A program made the position numbers and the translations under genes. The notes under the pieces are model-generated. The model made no database searches and was not told the origin of the DNA. It worked only from the letters and a program-made list of their open reading frames with translations. From Amaranthus tricolor (lineage: Eukaryota; Streptophyta; Magnoliopsida; Caryophyllales; Amaranthaceae), in assembly GCF_026212465.1 (NCBI RefSeq), contig NC_080063.1, forward strand, positions 6,289,225-6,353,224: DNA of 64,000 bases, in the 5' to 3' direction. Shown one piece after another: positions 63,997-64,000 of this stretch; positions within the stretch are counted from its first letter, which is position 1; the number at the start of each line of letters is the position of its first letter.

Positions 63997-64000
63997 TACT

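Overview
The window is nuclear DNA of a flowering plant. Evidence: three multi-exon genes with GT-AG introns that join into full-length plant proteins, low GC, and many plant transposable elements (hAT, MULE, Tourist- and Stowaway-like MITEs, LTR, LINE and SINE remnants). A eudicot is likely. A Caryophyllales/Amaranthaceae origin is only a guess from repeat style. Nothing bacterial, viral or CRISPR-like was seen.

Layout. (1) 1-18410, minus: AP-4 adaptor complex epsilon subunit, 11 coding exons, with the last few codons beyond base 1. Its introns hold an internally deleted LTR retrotransposon (4526-6569, TSD AGAGG) and two nested non-autonomous hAT elements (8739-10476 and 9293-10063). The inner hAT carries a complete-looking U5 snRNA gene with a plant USE/TATA promoter. 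(2) 18411-25679: repeat-rich intergenic DNA with a Tourist-like MITE, a very long (TA)n tract split by a MULE with 85-bp TIRs and a decayed transposase, and an AT-rich stretch. (3) 25680-26261, minus: intronless calmodulin-like protein with four EF-hands. (4) 27934-33682: two related TIR elements with 10-bp target duplications, both carrying plant mobile domain (PMD) genes. One is a deletion derivative. The other holds a nearly whole PMD gene behind a mudrA N-terminal fragment. (5) 33778-46766, plus: SIEL/DSP4 (INTS4-like ARM-repeat protein), 9 exons. Its ATG lies 85 bp after the PMD element's target duplication. (6) 46767-50953: convergent intergenic DNA with a fold-back MITE in a (TA)n tract. 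(7) 50954-62460, minus: DCD-domain plus kelch-repeat protein, 10 coding exons, with a probable 5'UTR intron reaching the window end. Its introns hold a Tourist-like MITE, a LINE fossil split by a hAT MITE, a 207-bp-period duplication and a SINE.

The host genes have unrelated jobs (TGN vesicle sorting, Ca2+ signalling, SHR trafficking and snRNA 3' processing, stress/cell-death signalling). The most interesting signals are in the mobile DNA: a U5 snRNA gene as cargo of a hAT element, and PMD genes as cargo of MULE-like elements, one of which ends next to the SIEL start codon. Exon boundaries were set by eye from conserved protein order and GT-AG sites. Family names rest on recalled homologues, not on database searches.
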